Shown: piece after piece, positions 51,894 through 61,361 of the stretch | How the letters are laid out: every line of letters starts with the position of its first letter | How positions within the stretch are numbered: the first letter of the stretch is position 1 | Origin: Vibrio proteolyticus NBRC 13287 | GTDB taxonomy: Bacteria; Pseudomonadota; Gammaproteobacteria; Enterobacterales; Vibrionaceae | Assembly (NCBI RefSeq): GCF_000467125.1 | Contig: NZ_BATJ01000018.1 | Location: 62,001-126,000, forward strand | Length of the DNA stretch: 64,000 bases | Direction of reading: 5' to 3' | Program-made: the position numbers and the translations under genes | Notes under the pieces: model-generated | The model's input: only the letters and a program-made list of their open reading frames with translations | Told to the model about the DNA's origin: nothing | The model's database searches: none

Positions 51894-52802
51894 ATGTCCA
51901 GAAGATTGCCACCTCTCAACTCGCTGAAAGTGTTCGAAGCGGCTGCTCGTCACCTCAGTTTTACTCGTGCTGCGGAGGAGTTATTCGTAACTCAGGCTGC
52001 CGTTAGTCATCAAATCAAAGCGTTAGAAGAATTCCTTGGCCTAAAGTTGTTTCGTCGTCGCAACCGTTCGTTGCTGTTGACGGAAGAGGGACAGAGCTAT
52101 TTTCTCGACATCAAAGATATTTTCACTTCACTGGCAGAAGCCACAGATAAAGTACTGGAACGCAGTGAGAAGGGGGCTCTGACCATCAGCTTGCCGCCAA
52201 GTTTTGCGATTCAGTGGCTGGTGCCGCGTCTGGCTGATTTTAATCAACAGGAGCCGGACATAGACGTGCGGATCAAAGCGGTAGACATGGATGAAGGCTC
52301 ATTGACGGACGACGTCGACGTGGCGATTTACTATGGCCGGGGCAACTGGCCGGGGTTGCGTGCCGATAAATTGTATCAGGAATACCTGATCCCACTGTGT
52401 TCGCCATCCCTGTTGCTCGGAAGTAAACCATTAGAATCACTAAGTGATCTCAGCAAGCATACCTTACTGCATGATACGTCACGTAAAGACTGGAAACAGT
52501 TTGCCAAACAGAACGGGCTCGACAGCGTGAATGTGAATCACGGTCCGATTTTCAGCCACTCGACTATGGTGCTTCAAGCGGCGGCTCACGGTCAGGGCGT
52601 GGCGCTGGGCAACAACGTGCTGGCTCAGCCGGAGCTGGAAGCCGGTCGTTTGATCGCGCCGTTTGATGAAGTACTGGTGACCAAAAATGCGTTTTATGTG
52701 GTCTGTCATGAGAAACAGGCGGACATGGGACGCATTGCCACCTTCCGTGACTGGATGCTCGCCAAAGCACAGAGCGAACAAGAGGAATTGCTGGATGACT
52801 GA
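51894..52802 (+). CDS. gcvA: Glycine cleavage system regulator GcvA
   Basis: This 302-residue LysR regulator starts MSRRLPPLNSLKVFEAAARH and carries FTRAAEELFVTQAAVSHQIK, nearly the E. coli GcvA helix-turn-helix, followed by LKLFRRRNRSLLLTEEGQSY. It activates gcvTHP with glycine and also gcvB, which is encoded divergently. The 57-bp spacer to the GcvB start fits a shared operator. It overlaps the next gene by 8 bp. Confidence 0.95.
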   Translation: MSRRLPPLNSLKVFEAAARHLSFTRAAEELFVTQAAVSHQIKALEEFLGLKLFRRRNRSLLLTEEGQSYFLDIKDIFTSLAEATDKVLERSEKGALTISLPPSFAIQWLVPRLADFNQQEPDIDVRIKAVDMDEGSLTDDVDVAIYYGRGNWPGLRADKLYQEYLIPLCSPSLLLGSKPLESLSDLSKHTLLHDTSRKDWKQFAKQNGLDSVNVNHGPIFSHSTMVLQAAAHGQGVALGNNVLAQPELEAGRLIAPFDEVLVTKNAFYVVCHEKQADMGRIATFRDWMLAKAQSEQEELLDD

Positions 52803-53421
52803 CACACGCATTAACGGCTTGCCGCAGCAGCCGCGGTTTATTTTTGCTCATGGCGCGGGGGCAGATATGGATCATGCTTTTATGGAGCAGGTGGCAGAGG
52901 GGTTGGCTGAGCAGGGGATTCGGGTGATCCGCTTTAATTTCCCATACATGGTAAAGCGGGCCGAAGATGGCAAAAAGCGTCCGCCGGATCGTGCGCCTAA
53001 GCTTCTGGATGCGTTTCGTCAGGTCATCAGCGAGCAGGTACAGGGACAGCCCGTAGTGATTGGTGGTAAGTCAATGGGAGGGCGAATGGCCAGCCTGTTG
53101 GCTGAGGAAGCGCTGGTGGCGGGAGTCGCTTGTCTGGGCTACCCTTTTCATCCTCCGGGCAAGCCGGAAAAATACAAAGGAGAGCACCTGGCCTCACTCA
53201 GCAAACCGTGTCTGATTTTGCAAGGCGAGCGCGATACCTTTGGTCTGCGGGAGGAACTGAGCGAATTCAGTTTGTCTGATTCTGTGCGTGTCACTTTTCT
53301 GCCAGATGGCGATCACAGCTTTACACCACGCAAGCGCTCCGGTTTTACAGAAAGTGGCAATATTGCAGCAGCAGTGGCGGCGCTGAGTCAGTTTATTTTG
53401 GAGGTGTATGATGCGCAGTAA
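52795..53421 (+). CDS. KAN L3/Tex30-like alpha/beta hydrolase
   Basis: The 208-residue product has FIFAHGAGADMDHAFMEQVA near the start, the nucleophile elbow IGGKSMGGRMASLL (G-K-S-M-G) and a late DGDHSFTPRKRSG with the histidine. It belongs to the KAN L3/Tex30-like group of alpha/beta hydrolases with no established substrate. ATG 52795 overlaps the gcvA stop; a longer frame from 52687 is not used. Fourteen-base overlap with the next gene. Confidence 0.85.
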   Translation: MTDTRINGLPQQPRFIFAHGAGADMDHAFMEQVAEGLAEQGIRVIRFNFPYMVKRAEDGKKRPPDRAPKLLDAFRQVISEQVQGQPVVIGGKSMGGRMASLLAEEALVAGVACLGYPFHPPGKPEKYKGEHLASLSKPCLILQGERDTFGLREELSEFSLSDSVRVTFLPDGDHSFTPRKRSGFTESGNIAAAVAALSQFILEVYDAQ

Positions 53422-53809
53422 GTGGTTACTCACGGTAGGCGGTGTCTTGGCCGGCATTGCCGTTGGCTTAGGCGCTCTGGCAGCGCATGGACTGAAGACC
53501 GTCTTGTCTCCTTATCTGGTTGGTGTATTTGAGACCGGTGTTCAGTATCAGTTTCTTCATGCCGTAGCGGTGCTCGTTTGTGCGCTGCTGCTGATGCTGT
53601 CACTGAGCGACAAAGCACAAAAATATTTTTTTGCGGCGGCGATTTGCTTTATCATCGGCATCTTTTGTTTCAGCGGCAGTCTCTATGCACTGGCCCTGAC
53701 TGGCATTAAGTGGTTTGGTCCGGTGACCCCTCTGGGTGGCGTGACGTTTATGCTAGGCTGGGGGCTGTTCGTTTACGCAGCACTACAGATCAAAGAGGAC
53801 AACAAGTGA
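53408..53809 (+). CDS. ygdD: DUF423 membrane protein YgdD
   Basis: This 133-residue protein has four hydrophobic helices and the family blocks GALAAHGLK and YQFLHAVAVL. Synteny gcvA-(hydrolase)-ygdD-rlmM is as in E. coli apart from the inserted hydrolase. Inner membrane; function unknown. Confidence 0.92.
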   Translation: MMRSKWLLTVGGVLAGIAVGLGALAAHGLKTVLSPYLVGVFETGVQYQFLHAVAVLVCALLLMLSLSDKAQKYFFAAAICFIIGIFCFSGSLYALALTGIKWFGPVTPLGGVTFMLGWGLFVYAALQIKEDNK

Positions 53810-54897
53810 AACATCTGATGCTTTATTGCCGCGCAGGCTTTGAAAAAGAGTGCGCCGGTGAAATCCAGGATAAAGCGACGCGGCTGGAAGTGTTCGGTTT
53901 TCCGCGTGTACAGCCTCATTCCGGTTATGTGCTGTTTGAATGCTATCAGGACGGGGATGCCGATAAACTGGCGAAGTTGATTGACTTCAAAACGCTGATT
54001 TTTGCCCGCCAGATGTTTGCCGTGGCGGCACAATTTGAAGCGCTGCCGAGTGAGGATCGCATTTCGCCAATCCTCGACACCCTGGCTGACATCGATGGTT
54101 TACCACGCTGTGGTGAATTGAGAATTGAAACGCCGGACACCAACGAAGCCAAAGAGCTACTCAAGTTTTGTCGTAAATTTACGGTGCCTATGCGTCAGGC
54201 GCTGCGCGGTAAAGGGATTCTGTTGAACAAAGAGAATCCGAAAAAGCCGGTGCTGCACATCTGTTTTGTGGCTCCGGGTCACTGCTATGTTGGCTATTCG
54301 GTCACTGACAATAATTCTCCGTTCTTTATGGGGATTCCGCGTCTGAAATTTCCAGCCGATGCGCCAAGCCGTTCGACTCTGAAACTGGAAGAAGCGTTTC
54401 ACGTATTCATTCCCCGAGCAGAGTGGGAAGAGCGTTTGGCTCCGGGAATGTGGGCGGTTGATCTGGGAGCGTGCCCGGGTGGCTGGACGTATCAGTTGGT
54501 CAAGCGCTCAATGTTCGTCCACGCCGTCGACAACGGCATGATGGCCGACAGCCTGATGGAAACCGGTCAGGTGAAGCACCATCAGGAAGATGGCTTCAAA
54601 TTTGAACCAGCGCGTAAAAACGTCACCTGGTTGGTGTGCGATATGGTGGAAAAACCTTCTCGCGTGGCGCAGTTGATGGGAGAGTGGATCATCAGTGGCT
54701 GGGCCAAAGAGGCGATCTTTAATCTTAAGCTGCCAATGAAAGGTCGCTATGAGGAAGTCTCGGAAGACATTGAAAACCTCAAACAGTTCTTAATTGAGAA
54801 TGGCGTGAAGTTCCGTATGCAGGCCAAGCACCTGTATCACGACCGGGAAGAGATCACCATTCACCTTCAGTGTCTGTCCAACATCTCACCGCATTAA
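53806..54897 (+). CDS. rlmM: 23S rRNA (cytidine(2498)-2'-O)-methyltransferase RlmM
   Basis: The 363-residue enzyme methylates C2498 of 23S rRNA with SAM. GTG 53806 (preceded by GAGGA, overlapping the ygdD TGA as GTGA) gives MKHLMLYCRAGFEKECAGEI; the frame from 53710 is an artefact. A THUMP-like N-terminal part is followed by a Rossmann methyltransferase core with WAVDLGACPGGWTYQLVKR and the K-D-K-E residues (conserved EAIFNLKLPMKGRYEE). Confidence 0.95.
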   Translation: MKHLMLYCRAGFEKECAGEIQDKATRLEVFGFPRVQPHSGYVLFECYQDGDADKLAKLIDFKTLIFARQMFAVAAQFEALPSEDRISPILDTLADIDGLPRCGELRIETPDTNEAKELLKFCRKFTVPMRQALRGKGILLNKENPKKPVLHICFVAPGHCYVGYSVTDNNSPFFMGIPRLKFPADAPSRSTLKLEEAFHVFIPRAEWEERLAPGMWAVDLGACPGGWTYQLVKRSMFVHAVDNGMMADSLMETGQVKHHQEDGFKFEPARKNVTWLVCDMVEKPSRVAQLMGEWIISGWAKEAIFNLKLPMKGRYEEVSEDIENLKQFLIENGVKFRMQAKHLYHDREEITIHLQCLSNISPH

Positions 54898-54911
54898 AAA
54901 AGTGTACGGTC

Positions 54912-54942
54912 AAAAAACGCAAACTTTCGGTTTGCGTTTTTT
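54912..54942. terminator. Bidirectional terminator between rlmM and xni
   Basis: AAAAAACGCAAAC / GTTTGCGTTTTTT with a 5-nt loop, between convergent genes. Confidence 0.9.
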
Positions 54943-54959
54943 TTATCGATGAAGGCGGT

Positions 54960-55745
54960 TTACGCTTTGGTTGAGACTGGTGGTGTGTAGCGGATATCCT
55001 GCAGATTGAACCCCAGCTCAATGTCCGTTTTGAGCGCCGCCACCTGACGACACTTTCTTGCCATCTCAATGTGTTGATCGAATTTTTTGCGATATTTAGG
55101 CGCCAGCTCATCAGAGGCGTATGCGGTTTCAATGTCGCTGAACTGGGTCAGGATTTCTTTTGCTGCTTTCGGGCCGATGCCCGCAATTCCCGGAACCTGA
55201 CTGGAGCTGATCCCGGTTAATCCCCAGTAGTCGGCCAATTGCGCCGGTTTTACCCCAAATTCTTTGGCGATAAAGGGTTCATCCAGCCAGCGGTGCTGGA
55301 AGTAGTCACGGATTTGCAGAGTCGGAGACAGCAACTGGCAGTAGCCTTTGTCGGTGGAAATGATGGTGACGGTTTCTCCGTGGCTGGCTACTTTGACCGC
55401 CAACGTTGCTACCAGATCATCGGCCTCATCCCCGTCTGACAGCAAAGAATCGATTCCCAGTTCCCACCAGGCTTGTTGAATCGCGTCCAGTCCATGCTGC
55501 AACGGCTCTGGCATCGGTTTGCGGTTGGCTTTGTAGTCCGGCAGTATTTGCGCGCGCCAGCCTCGATCCTGAAGGTGATGGTCGAATACCGCGATAATAT
55601 GGGTCGGTTGGGCTTCGCCGATGATGCGATGCAGTGTCCGGCTGGTGGTTTCTATGGTTCTTGCGATGTCATTGGGATCCGGTTGTGCTGAGTGAACCCG
55701 GCGAATGAGGTTGAGAGCGTCGATGATCACAAGATGGATAGACAT
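54960..55745 (-). CDS. xni: Flap endonuclease Xni (ExoIX)
   Basis: This 261-residue 5'-nuclease has IIDALNLIRRVH with a metal-binding aspartate, SDGDEADDLVATLA with the acidic cluster, STDKGYCQLL and a helix-hairpin-helix (GIAGIGPKAAKEIL). It is the stand-alone relative of the DNA polymerase I 5'-nuclease domain. Some metal-site residues of FEN enzymes are absent in the Xni family. Ends with a downstream bidirectional terminator. Confidence 0.94.
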   Translation of the reverse strand: MSIHLVIIDALNLIRRVHSAQPDPNDIARTIETTSRTLHRIIGEAQPTHIIAVFDHHLQDRGWRAQILPDYKANRKPMPEPLQHGLDAIQQAWWELGIDSLLSDGDEADDLVATLAVKVASHGETVTIISTDKGYCQLLSPTLQIRDYFQHRWLDEPFIAKEFGVKPAQLADYWGLTGISSSQVPGIAGIGPKAAKEILTQFSDIETAYASDELAPKYRKKFDQHIEMARKCRQVAALKTDIELGFNLQDIRYTPPVSTKA

Positions 55746-55769
55746 AGAATTCCTGAGGTTTGAATAAAA

Positions 55770-55792
55770 AATAAGGGCGTTACGCCCTTATT
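55770..55792 (-). terminator. Intrinsic terminator of ppnN
   Basis: AATAAGGGCG / CGCCCTTATT with loop TTA; on the minus strand followed by a T-run, between ppnN and xni. Confidence 0.85.
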
Positions 55793-55827
55793 GTAATGAT
55801 TCATAACCGGATTACCAGAAACGACAC

Positions 55828-57189
55828 TTAGCTGGTGGCAATGCGATAGCACGGCACGTAAGCGCTGCCGCCCGGCAGTTTCATTCGATCCTGTTCGACA
55901 AAATCGCGCAGCAGTCGGTCCATCTTACGCATCAGATCGGCATCGCCGTCAATGATGAACGGACCATGGCGCTCGATTTCGTGAATTCCTTCCGCTTTCA
56001 CGTTACCCGCTACGATGCCAGAGAATGCCTGACGTAGTGCGGCAGCAAGGTTTTCCGGACGTTGATTCATGTGCAGATCCAGCCCCGCCATGCTTTCGTG
56101 GGTCGGTTCAAACGGCAGCTGGAACTCTGGCTCTATTTTCAACGACCAGTTGAAACTGTAGGCGTCACCATTGGTTTTGCGGTGCTCACGGACCTTCGGC
56201 ATTGCCTGTTTCATGATACGCGCCACTTTGGCCGGATCGTCGACAACGATCTGGTAATGTCGCTGGGCGTCTTCTCCCAGCGTATCGGCAATGAATTTAT
56301 CGATCGAGCGGAAATACGCTTCGCTTTCTTTCGGGCCAGTCAGAACGATAGGCATTGGCTGTTCGCGGTTTTCCGGGTGCATCATGATGCCGAGAATGTA
56401 CAACAGTTCTTCCGCTGTACCTGGGCCTCCCGGGAAGATCACGATGCCGTGTGCCATGCGCACAAACGCTTCGAGGCGTTTTTCAATGTCCGGCATGATC
56501 ACCAGTTCATTGACGATCGGGTTTGGTGGTTCTGCCGCGATGATCGACGGCTCGGTCAGCCCGAGGTAACGCTGCTCTTTGTAGCGCTGTTTGGCGTGAC
56601 CGATTGCGGCTCCTTTCATCGGACCTTCCATCGCGCCCGGGCCACAGCCAGTGCAGATGTTCAGTTCACGCAGGCCGAGTTCGTTGCCAACTTCACGGGT
56701 GTACTGATATTCGACGGGATTGATCGAGTGACCACCCCAGCACACCACCAGATTGGGCTCAATGCCCGGGATCAGCGTACCGGCGTTACGCAAAATACCA
56801 AACACCAGGTTGGTAATGTGCGTGGCATTGGTCAGATTAAGGCGCTGGTTGTCTGCCAGGTGCATGTTGACGTACACGATGTCACGCAGCACGGAGAACA
56901 GGTGCTCTTGGATCCCTTTGATGATTTCACCGTCGACAAACGCGTGTTCTGGCGGGTTATTGAGTTCAAGTTTGATGCCGCGTTCACGGCGCAGCACACT
57001 GACGTCAAATGACTTGTATTTATCGAGCAGCTCTTTGGAGTTATCTGTATGGCTACCGGAGTTCAGTACCGCAAGGGTACAGTTTCGATATAACTGGTAC
57101 AGTTCACTGGAAGCCGTATTCTTAAGACGCTCAACTTCAAGTTGAGAAAGCAGGTCCATGCTGCCGGCCGGGCTGATATGAGTGATCAT
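55828..57189 (-). CDS. ppnN: Pyrimidine/purine nucleotide 5'-monophosphate nucleosidase PpnN
   Basis: This 453-residue YgdH-type enzyme has a Rossmann lysine-decarboxylase-like core with the PGGPGTAEELLYILG motif and the nearby GCGPGAMEGPMKGAAIGHAK. The N-terminal extra domain is the (p)ppGpp-binding part in E. coli. It cleaves nucleoside monophosphates to base and ribose-5-phosphate in nucleotide salvage under stringent conditions. Monocistronic, with GGAGGTATG upstream. Confidence 0.94.
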   Translation of the reverse strand: MITHISPAGSMDLLSQLEVERLKNTASSELYQLYRNCTLAVLNSGSHTDNSKELLDKYKSFDVSVLRRERGIKLELNNPPEHAFVDGEIIKGIQEHLFSVLRDIVYVNMHLADNQRLNLTNATHITNLVFGILRNAGTLIPGIEPNLVVCWGGHSINPVEYQYTREVGNELGLRELNICTGCGPGAMEGPMKGAAIGHAKQRYKEQRYLGLTEPSIIAAEPPNPIVNELVIMPDIEKRLEAFVRMAHGIVIFPGGPGTAEELLYILGIMMHPENREQPMPIVLTGPKESEAYFRSIDKFIADTLGEDAQRHYQIVVDDPAKVARIMKQAMPKVREHRKTNGDAYSFNWSLKIEPEFQLPFEPTHESMAGLDLHMNQRPENLAAALRQAFSGIVAGNVKAEGIHEIERHGPFIIDGDADLMRKMDRLLRDFVEQDRMKLPGGSAYVPCYRIATS

Positions 57190-57400
57190 ACATACCTCCT
57201 TAGTTTGAGGGAGCGATCCCCATAGTTATACGTGTTAGCAAAACTCAGGGAGTACTGGTTAGCTTAGCACAGGAAAATAGTGTTAACTATTTGAAAACAC
57301 TATATCAATTCTCTAAGAACAGCCAGAGACGTCTAAGTTAGACCAGAGCGAGGTGTGATTTACTGCACGGAATGTGTCCGATTGGCGATGTTTTGTACTG

Positions 57401-58966
57401 TCATTTCCATATAAGTTGATTGGGTCCAGTGGCTTTGGCGTGTTGCAGGCCAAGGTTGAGGCGTTCCAGCACCTCTTCCGGTGTGTCGGGCTCTTTGAAC
57501 TCTGTGCAGATGATCGACAGCGTGATGGTGATGTTCTGAGCGCGGAATTTAAATGGTAACTGCTTGATCTGTTTCTGGATATTCTGCAGCAACTGGTAGC
57601 TGTCGTTGTGGTGGCGTTCCGGTAGCAGAATAATGAACTCTTCGCCGGAGAAACGCGCCACCGTGTCGGTATCGCCGATCTCCTTTTGAATAGTACGGGC
57701 GATGATTTTCAGCGCTTTGTCGCCGGCGCTGTAACCGAAGCTGTTGTTGATTGATTTAAACTCATCAATATCGAGCAGCGCGACGCGGAGCGGATGCTGG
57801 TTGCGAATCCAACGGCGATACTCCAATTCAAGCCGATCGCCGAACGCGGTGCGATTGTATGTTTTCGTCAATGGATCCAGCAGCATACGCTGGGCCTGGT
57901 CCTCCATACGGCGGCGATAATCCTGGGTCAGGTCAAATAGGGCCTCAAGCTGATGTTTACTGTAGGCCATGCGTTCGATCAGCGCCTGCTCCCGTTGCTC
58001 GGCATGGTTCAGGCGTTCCGTCAGTGCGCCAATCTGGCTCAGCACGGGGGCGAGATGGCTACGCAAGGTATCCAGACTGGTGGCTTTATCAAGCATTTGG
58101 GCACTTTGACCAGCCAGACCATTCAACTCCTCGTTCATCTCCTGACGTTGCGCAAGGTAGCTTTTGCTCTGTTCAACGTTCTGGCTGGAGCTTTTGAGCG
58201 TTGTTGCCAGAGAGGTGTTGACCTGTTCGAGAAATTGCTCAGAGGTTTTACGCTCAAATTTGGTGCCTTCAATCACCAGCTTGAGGGTTTGCAGGGTTAA
58301 TTCCAGCAGGGTATGAGAGCCAACCCCAAGCAGCAGTTTAGAGCGAATATCGTTGAGCAGTTCGCCCGATTCACCTTCAAAATCGAGTTCAGTGATGACA
58401 TTCTGCAACTCTTCGGATAAGCGGTTGAGCAATTCTTTGTCGGCGCTGTTGTCCAGCTCTCCGATCACGGCATCTGGATTGGTTGCCATGATTTTGACCG
58501 AGCGTTCATACAAGGCCAGCAGCTTCATGGCCTGTTCTGCTTTGGAGTTCTCTACACCGCCGGAGTAGCTGAGTAAATCGCGCAGGTCACGTTTGACCTT
58601 TGCGGGCAAACCTGTGATCCGCAGCAACGTTTCGCCACTGTGGTGAATTTGGGAATCGAGTTGAGAAGTCTGTTTGTCCATCGCCAACGTTTGCTTTGTC
58701 AGCATACGCTCGAGCACCGCCAAACGGGGGATCAGCGCGCTGATATCCTGTTGTTGTTCCAAAGACTGACGTAATTCACTCAGCGCCTGTTGCAGTCGTT
58801 CATCTTCGCAGCAACAGGCGAGGCTGAGCGAACACAACATACGCTTCAGAACGTTTTGTTCTCGTTTGAATTTGAACGAAGTATCGCGTTGTGTCAAACG
58901 GACTTGTTCAAGCTGATTTTTCAGCTCATACAGCTGTGACTGAATATCTTGTTCGAGAACACCCAT
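57401..58966 (-). CDS. GGDEF-domain protein (SGEEF variant)
   Basis: This 521-residue soluble protein has a long helical N-terminus (about 1-360) with several heptad-rich stretches and no membrane segment or known sensor. A GGDEF domain spans about 361-521 (DPLTKTYNR...LDIDEFKSINNSFGYSAGD...VARFSGEEFIILLP). The catalytic A-site is SGEEF at 440-444, a variant that can still be active. The inhibitory I-site RxxD is replaced by GDTD at 431-434. It probably makes c-di-GMP without product feedback, or is regulatory. Position fits V. cholerae VC0900 (from memory). Confidence 0.85.
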   Translation of the reverse strand: MGVLEQDIQSQLYELKNQLEQVRLTQRDTSFKFKREQNVLKRMLCSLSLACCCEDERLQQALSELRQSLEQQQDISALIPRLAVLERMLTKQTLAMDKQTSQLDSQIHHSGETLLRITGLPAKVKRDLRDLLSYSGGVENSKAEQAMKLLALYERSVKIMATNPDAVIGELDNSADKELLNRLSEELQNVITELDFEGESGELLNDIRSKLLLGVGSHTLLELTLQTLKLVIEGTKFERKTSEQFLEQVNTSLATTLKSSSQNVEQSKSYLAQRQEMNEELNGLAGQSAQMLDKATSLDTLRSHLAPVLSQIGALTERLNHAEQREQALIERMAYSKHQLEALFDLTQDYRRRMEDQAQRMLLDPLTKTYNRTAFGDRLELEYRRWIRNQHPLRVALLDIDEFKSINNSFGYSAGDKALKIIARTIQKEIGDTDTVARFSGEEFIILLPERHHNDSYQLLQNIQKQIKQLPFKFRAQNITITLSIICTEFKEPDTPEEVLERLNLGLQHAKATGPNQLIWK

Positions 58967-59078
58967 GTAACACTCAAACTTTACGACAAAAGATCAATGT
59001 CGATCTTATTTACTAATTTATTGATAATATCAAATAAAAAGTGGTAGTCACTGAGTTAAATGCGCGTTAGTCGAGCTT

Positions 59079-61349
59079 TTATTCATCTTTTAACAGTTTT
59101 TTGATACTGTCCTCATTCTGGTAGGACGAATGGACTTTGATCAGCCCCTGACTGAGCGAATGTTTGCAGGCTTTACGGATATTTCCGGTCGCGAGGCTGG
59201 CGGCTGGCGCGTTCTCTATCGCTTTGAGGTAGACCCACTGACTGGAATGTTCTTTCATGCTCAATGTGCGAGCTGCACTGGTCGACATCAACAGGATGTC
59301 CAGCAACTCTTTATCATTGATGGCGGTGTAGGCGCGCGGCAGGAACGGATAGTCGGCCATGCCAACTCGTACGATGCGGTTGATGTTGAGGTCGGGTTTA
59401 AACTCTTTTACCCACTGTTGCACTTTGTTGAACAGCGTTTCCGGTGACTGGTCTTCGTCGGAGGCCGCTTCTATGTAGAGCAGATTGGCGTCAGAGAAGT
59501 GGTACACCCTGGCTGGATCGTCAATTTTACTACGCAGAAACTCACCGAATGACTGCTCAAGCTTGAGGCCTTCACTGTAGCCGTGTTGCAGGTACATGTT
59601 GCGCAGGAACGGCACGTCAATCATGACAAATTTCAGCCGGTCGTTAAGCGGTTCGTGGATCAGCTCACCAATCCGCCAGCGTTCAAAGGTATGGCTGCTG
59701 GCTTGCAGGGATGCCGGCAGGTTCGCACTCAGCATGCGCAGGTTGCGCAGACCCGAACGGGAGTGGGTGAACAGATCCTCATTGAGTGTATCGATCTCTT
59801 CTTTCTGGCGCTGCATCACATAGCCCCGGCGCAGCACAAACAGGAACAGAATGGTGCAGGCGACAAACAGGGTAAAGGCGATTTTCTGGAACTTATGGTA
59901 CTCAGTGCGGACCTGCTCCAGCTCTTCTTGTTGCCCCACCAGGTGCAGGGTCTGTTCAACAAACTCTTTCTGTTGACGGAACGCGTCTTCGCTGATCAGA
60001 TTGAGTTTCTCCTGTTGAACATTATTGAGCGCCATAAAGTGCTTGAGATTTTCCAGTGCTTTGTCGTATTGGCGAATCTGCTCATACCCAAGGTAAAGCA
60101 TCCGGTATGCGTTCTTTTCCAGATCGATATTGTGAATGCCCAGTGCGATCTTCAGTGCTTTGTCGGCGTCACGAACCACTTGATGCTCGGTGGCCTGATG
60201 ATAGGCCAGGCCGGCATTCAGCAGCAGTGCCCGGGCTTTCAGTGCCGGAATATTCTGATATTCGAGCAGCTTTTCGGCCTGATTGAGGTACTGTTCGGTC
60301 AGCGTGTAGTTGTACAACTGCAGATAAGTACCTGCGAGGGCGATGCGGATCTCAATCAGCTTGGCAATGTTGCGGTTGTTTTTTTCGTGATCCATGACGT
60401 TGAAATAATGCACCAGAGCCAGATTGTATTTGCCTTGCTGGTAGTAAATATCGCCCATGGTTTTAAGCACATCTGCCAAGACCGGGGAATCTTCGTAGCT
60501 GTCGTAAAAATCGGCGGCCTGGGAGAGGTGGTCAAGCGCTTTGTCCAGCACGCGGCGCTCATAAAACAGCTGAGCCAGCAGACGGTTCACATACGCCAGT
60601 TGGATACTGGAGTTGTCTTCGATGGCACGCCAGTAGCTCAGTAACAGCTCAGACAGCGCGCGGTTGTAGTATTTATGTCGTAACCAGTGTTCGCCGACGG
60701 CAATGTGGTAATTGATGATCCGGCTCGAAGACTTACTCTGGTCGATGTAGCTTTTCAGTGACTGATAAATTTGATTGGCGGCATCAATTTCACCGTCTTC
60801 TGAAGCAATTTGTGCCCGCAGCATTTGCAGTTTGTAGTTGATTCCTCGGGCGAGATGCTCCGGATTTTTGATGTTCTTATAGCTCTTTTCTACTGCCTGC
60901 AGGCGGGCGCTAGCATCATTGGCATTGTGATCGATTTGCCACAGCAATTGTGTTTTGAGAATTTGCACTTCCAGGCTGAGGTAGGGCAGGCGGTAGACGC
61001 GGGACAGCTCTTCTGCCTGAGTCAGGGCTTGCAACGCCGCCGGCTGATCGCCGAGGTTAAATTCGGCCTTGGCCAGAATGTTGAGTGCGTCAATCGAGGC
61101 ACCCGGTGTGCGGATACGGCTGTCGGTTTCGTCCCGGGAAATCGAGGACGGCGTTTTTTCTGCTTTGTCCGCCAGGCGGCGCTGAGTGAGGTAATTGGTT
61201 GCGAGGTTTTTGGCCTGCTTCGGCACAATATCGACTAGGTTATTGGCTTCATTGAGCATCGGTGATGAGTAAATCGTTGACGCGGTTGCCCAACCAGAAA
61301 ACATCACCAATACGATGCACAATAGACGCGTCCAGCGCAGAATTCCCAT
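59079..61349 (-). CDS. TPR-repeat membrane protein with a degenerate GGDEF-like domain
   Basis: The 756-residue product has a signal peptide or N-terminal anchor (about 1-23), about ten TPR-like helix pairs through residue 450 (for example DVLKTMGDIYYQQGKYNLAL), a coiled coil, a membrane helix (about 490-507) and a cytoplasmic GGDEF-like domain (about 527-700). The catalytic signature is replaced by SDANL (619-623), so cyclase activity is unlikely. The TPRs should be periplasmic. It lies on the same strand as the active-type GGDEF gene downstream and may sense a periplasmic signal. Function unassigned. Confidence 0.8.
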   Translation of the reverse strand: MGILRWTRLLCIVLVMFSGWATASTIYSSPMLNEANNLVDIVPKQAKNLATNYLTQRRLADKAEKTPSSISRDETDSRIRTPGASIDALNILAKAEFNLGDQPAALQALTQAEELSRVYRLPYLSLEVQILKTQLLWQIDHNANDASARLQAVEKSYKNIKNPEHLARGINYKLQMLRAQIASEDGEIDAANQIYQSLKSYIDQSKSSSRIINYHIAVGEHWLRHKYYNRALSELLLSYWRAIEDNSSIQLAYVNRLLAQLFYERRVLDKALDHLSQAADFYDSYEDSPVLADVLKTMGDIYYQQGKYNLALVHYFNVMDHEKNNRNIAKLIEIRIALAGTYLQLYNYTLTEQYLNQAEKLLEYQNIPALKARALLLNAGLAYHQATEHQVVRDADKALKIALGIHNIDLEKNAYRMLYLGYEQIRQYDKALENLKHFMALNNVQQEKLNLISEDAFRQQKEFVEQTLHLVGQQEELEQVRTEYHKFQKIAFTLFVACTILFLFVLRRGYVMQRQKEEIDTLNEDLFTHSRSGLRNLRMLSANLPASLQASSHTFERWRIGELIHEPLNDRLKFVMIDVPFLRNMYLQHGYSEGLKLEQSFGEFLRSKIDDPARVYHFSDANLLYIEAASDEDQSPETLFNKVQQWVKEFKPDLNINRIVRVGMADYPFLPRAYTAINDKELLDILLMSTSAARTLSMKEHSSQWVYLKAIENAPAASLATGNIRKACKHSLSQGLIKVHSSYQNEDSIKKLLKDE

Positions 61350-61361
61350 TACCTCAGTTCC

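Noticed and set aside
59583..60644. 353-codon plus-strand ORF opposite the TPR protein
   Set aside because: Antisense shadow of a longer gene with coherent TPR repeats; no ribosome site.
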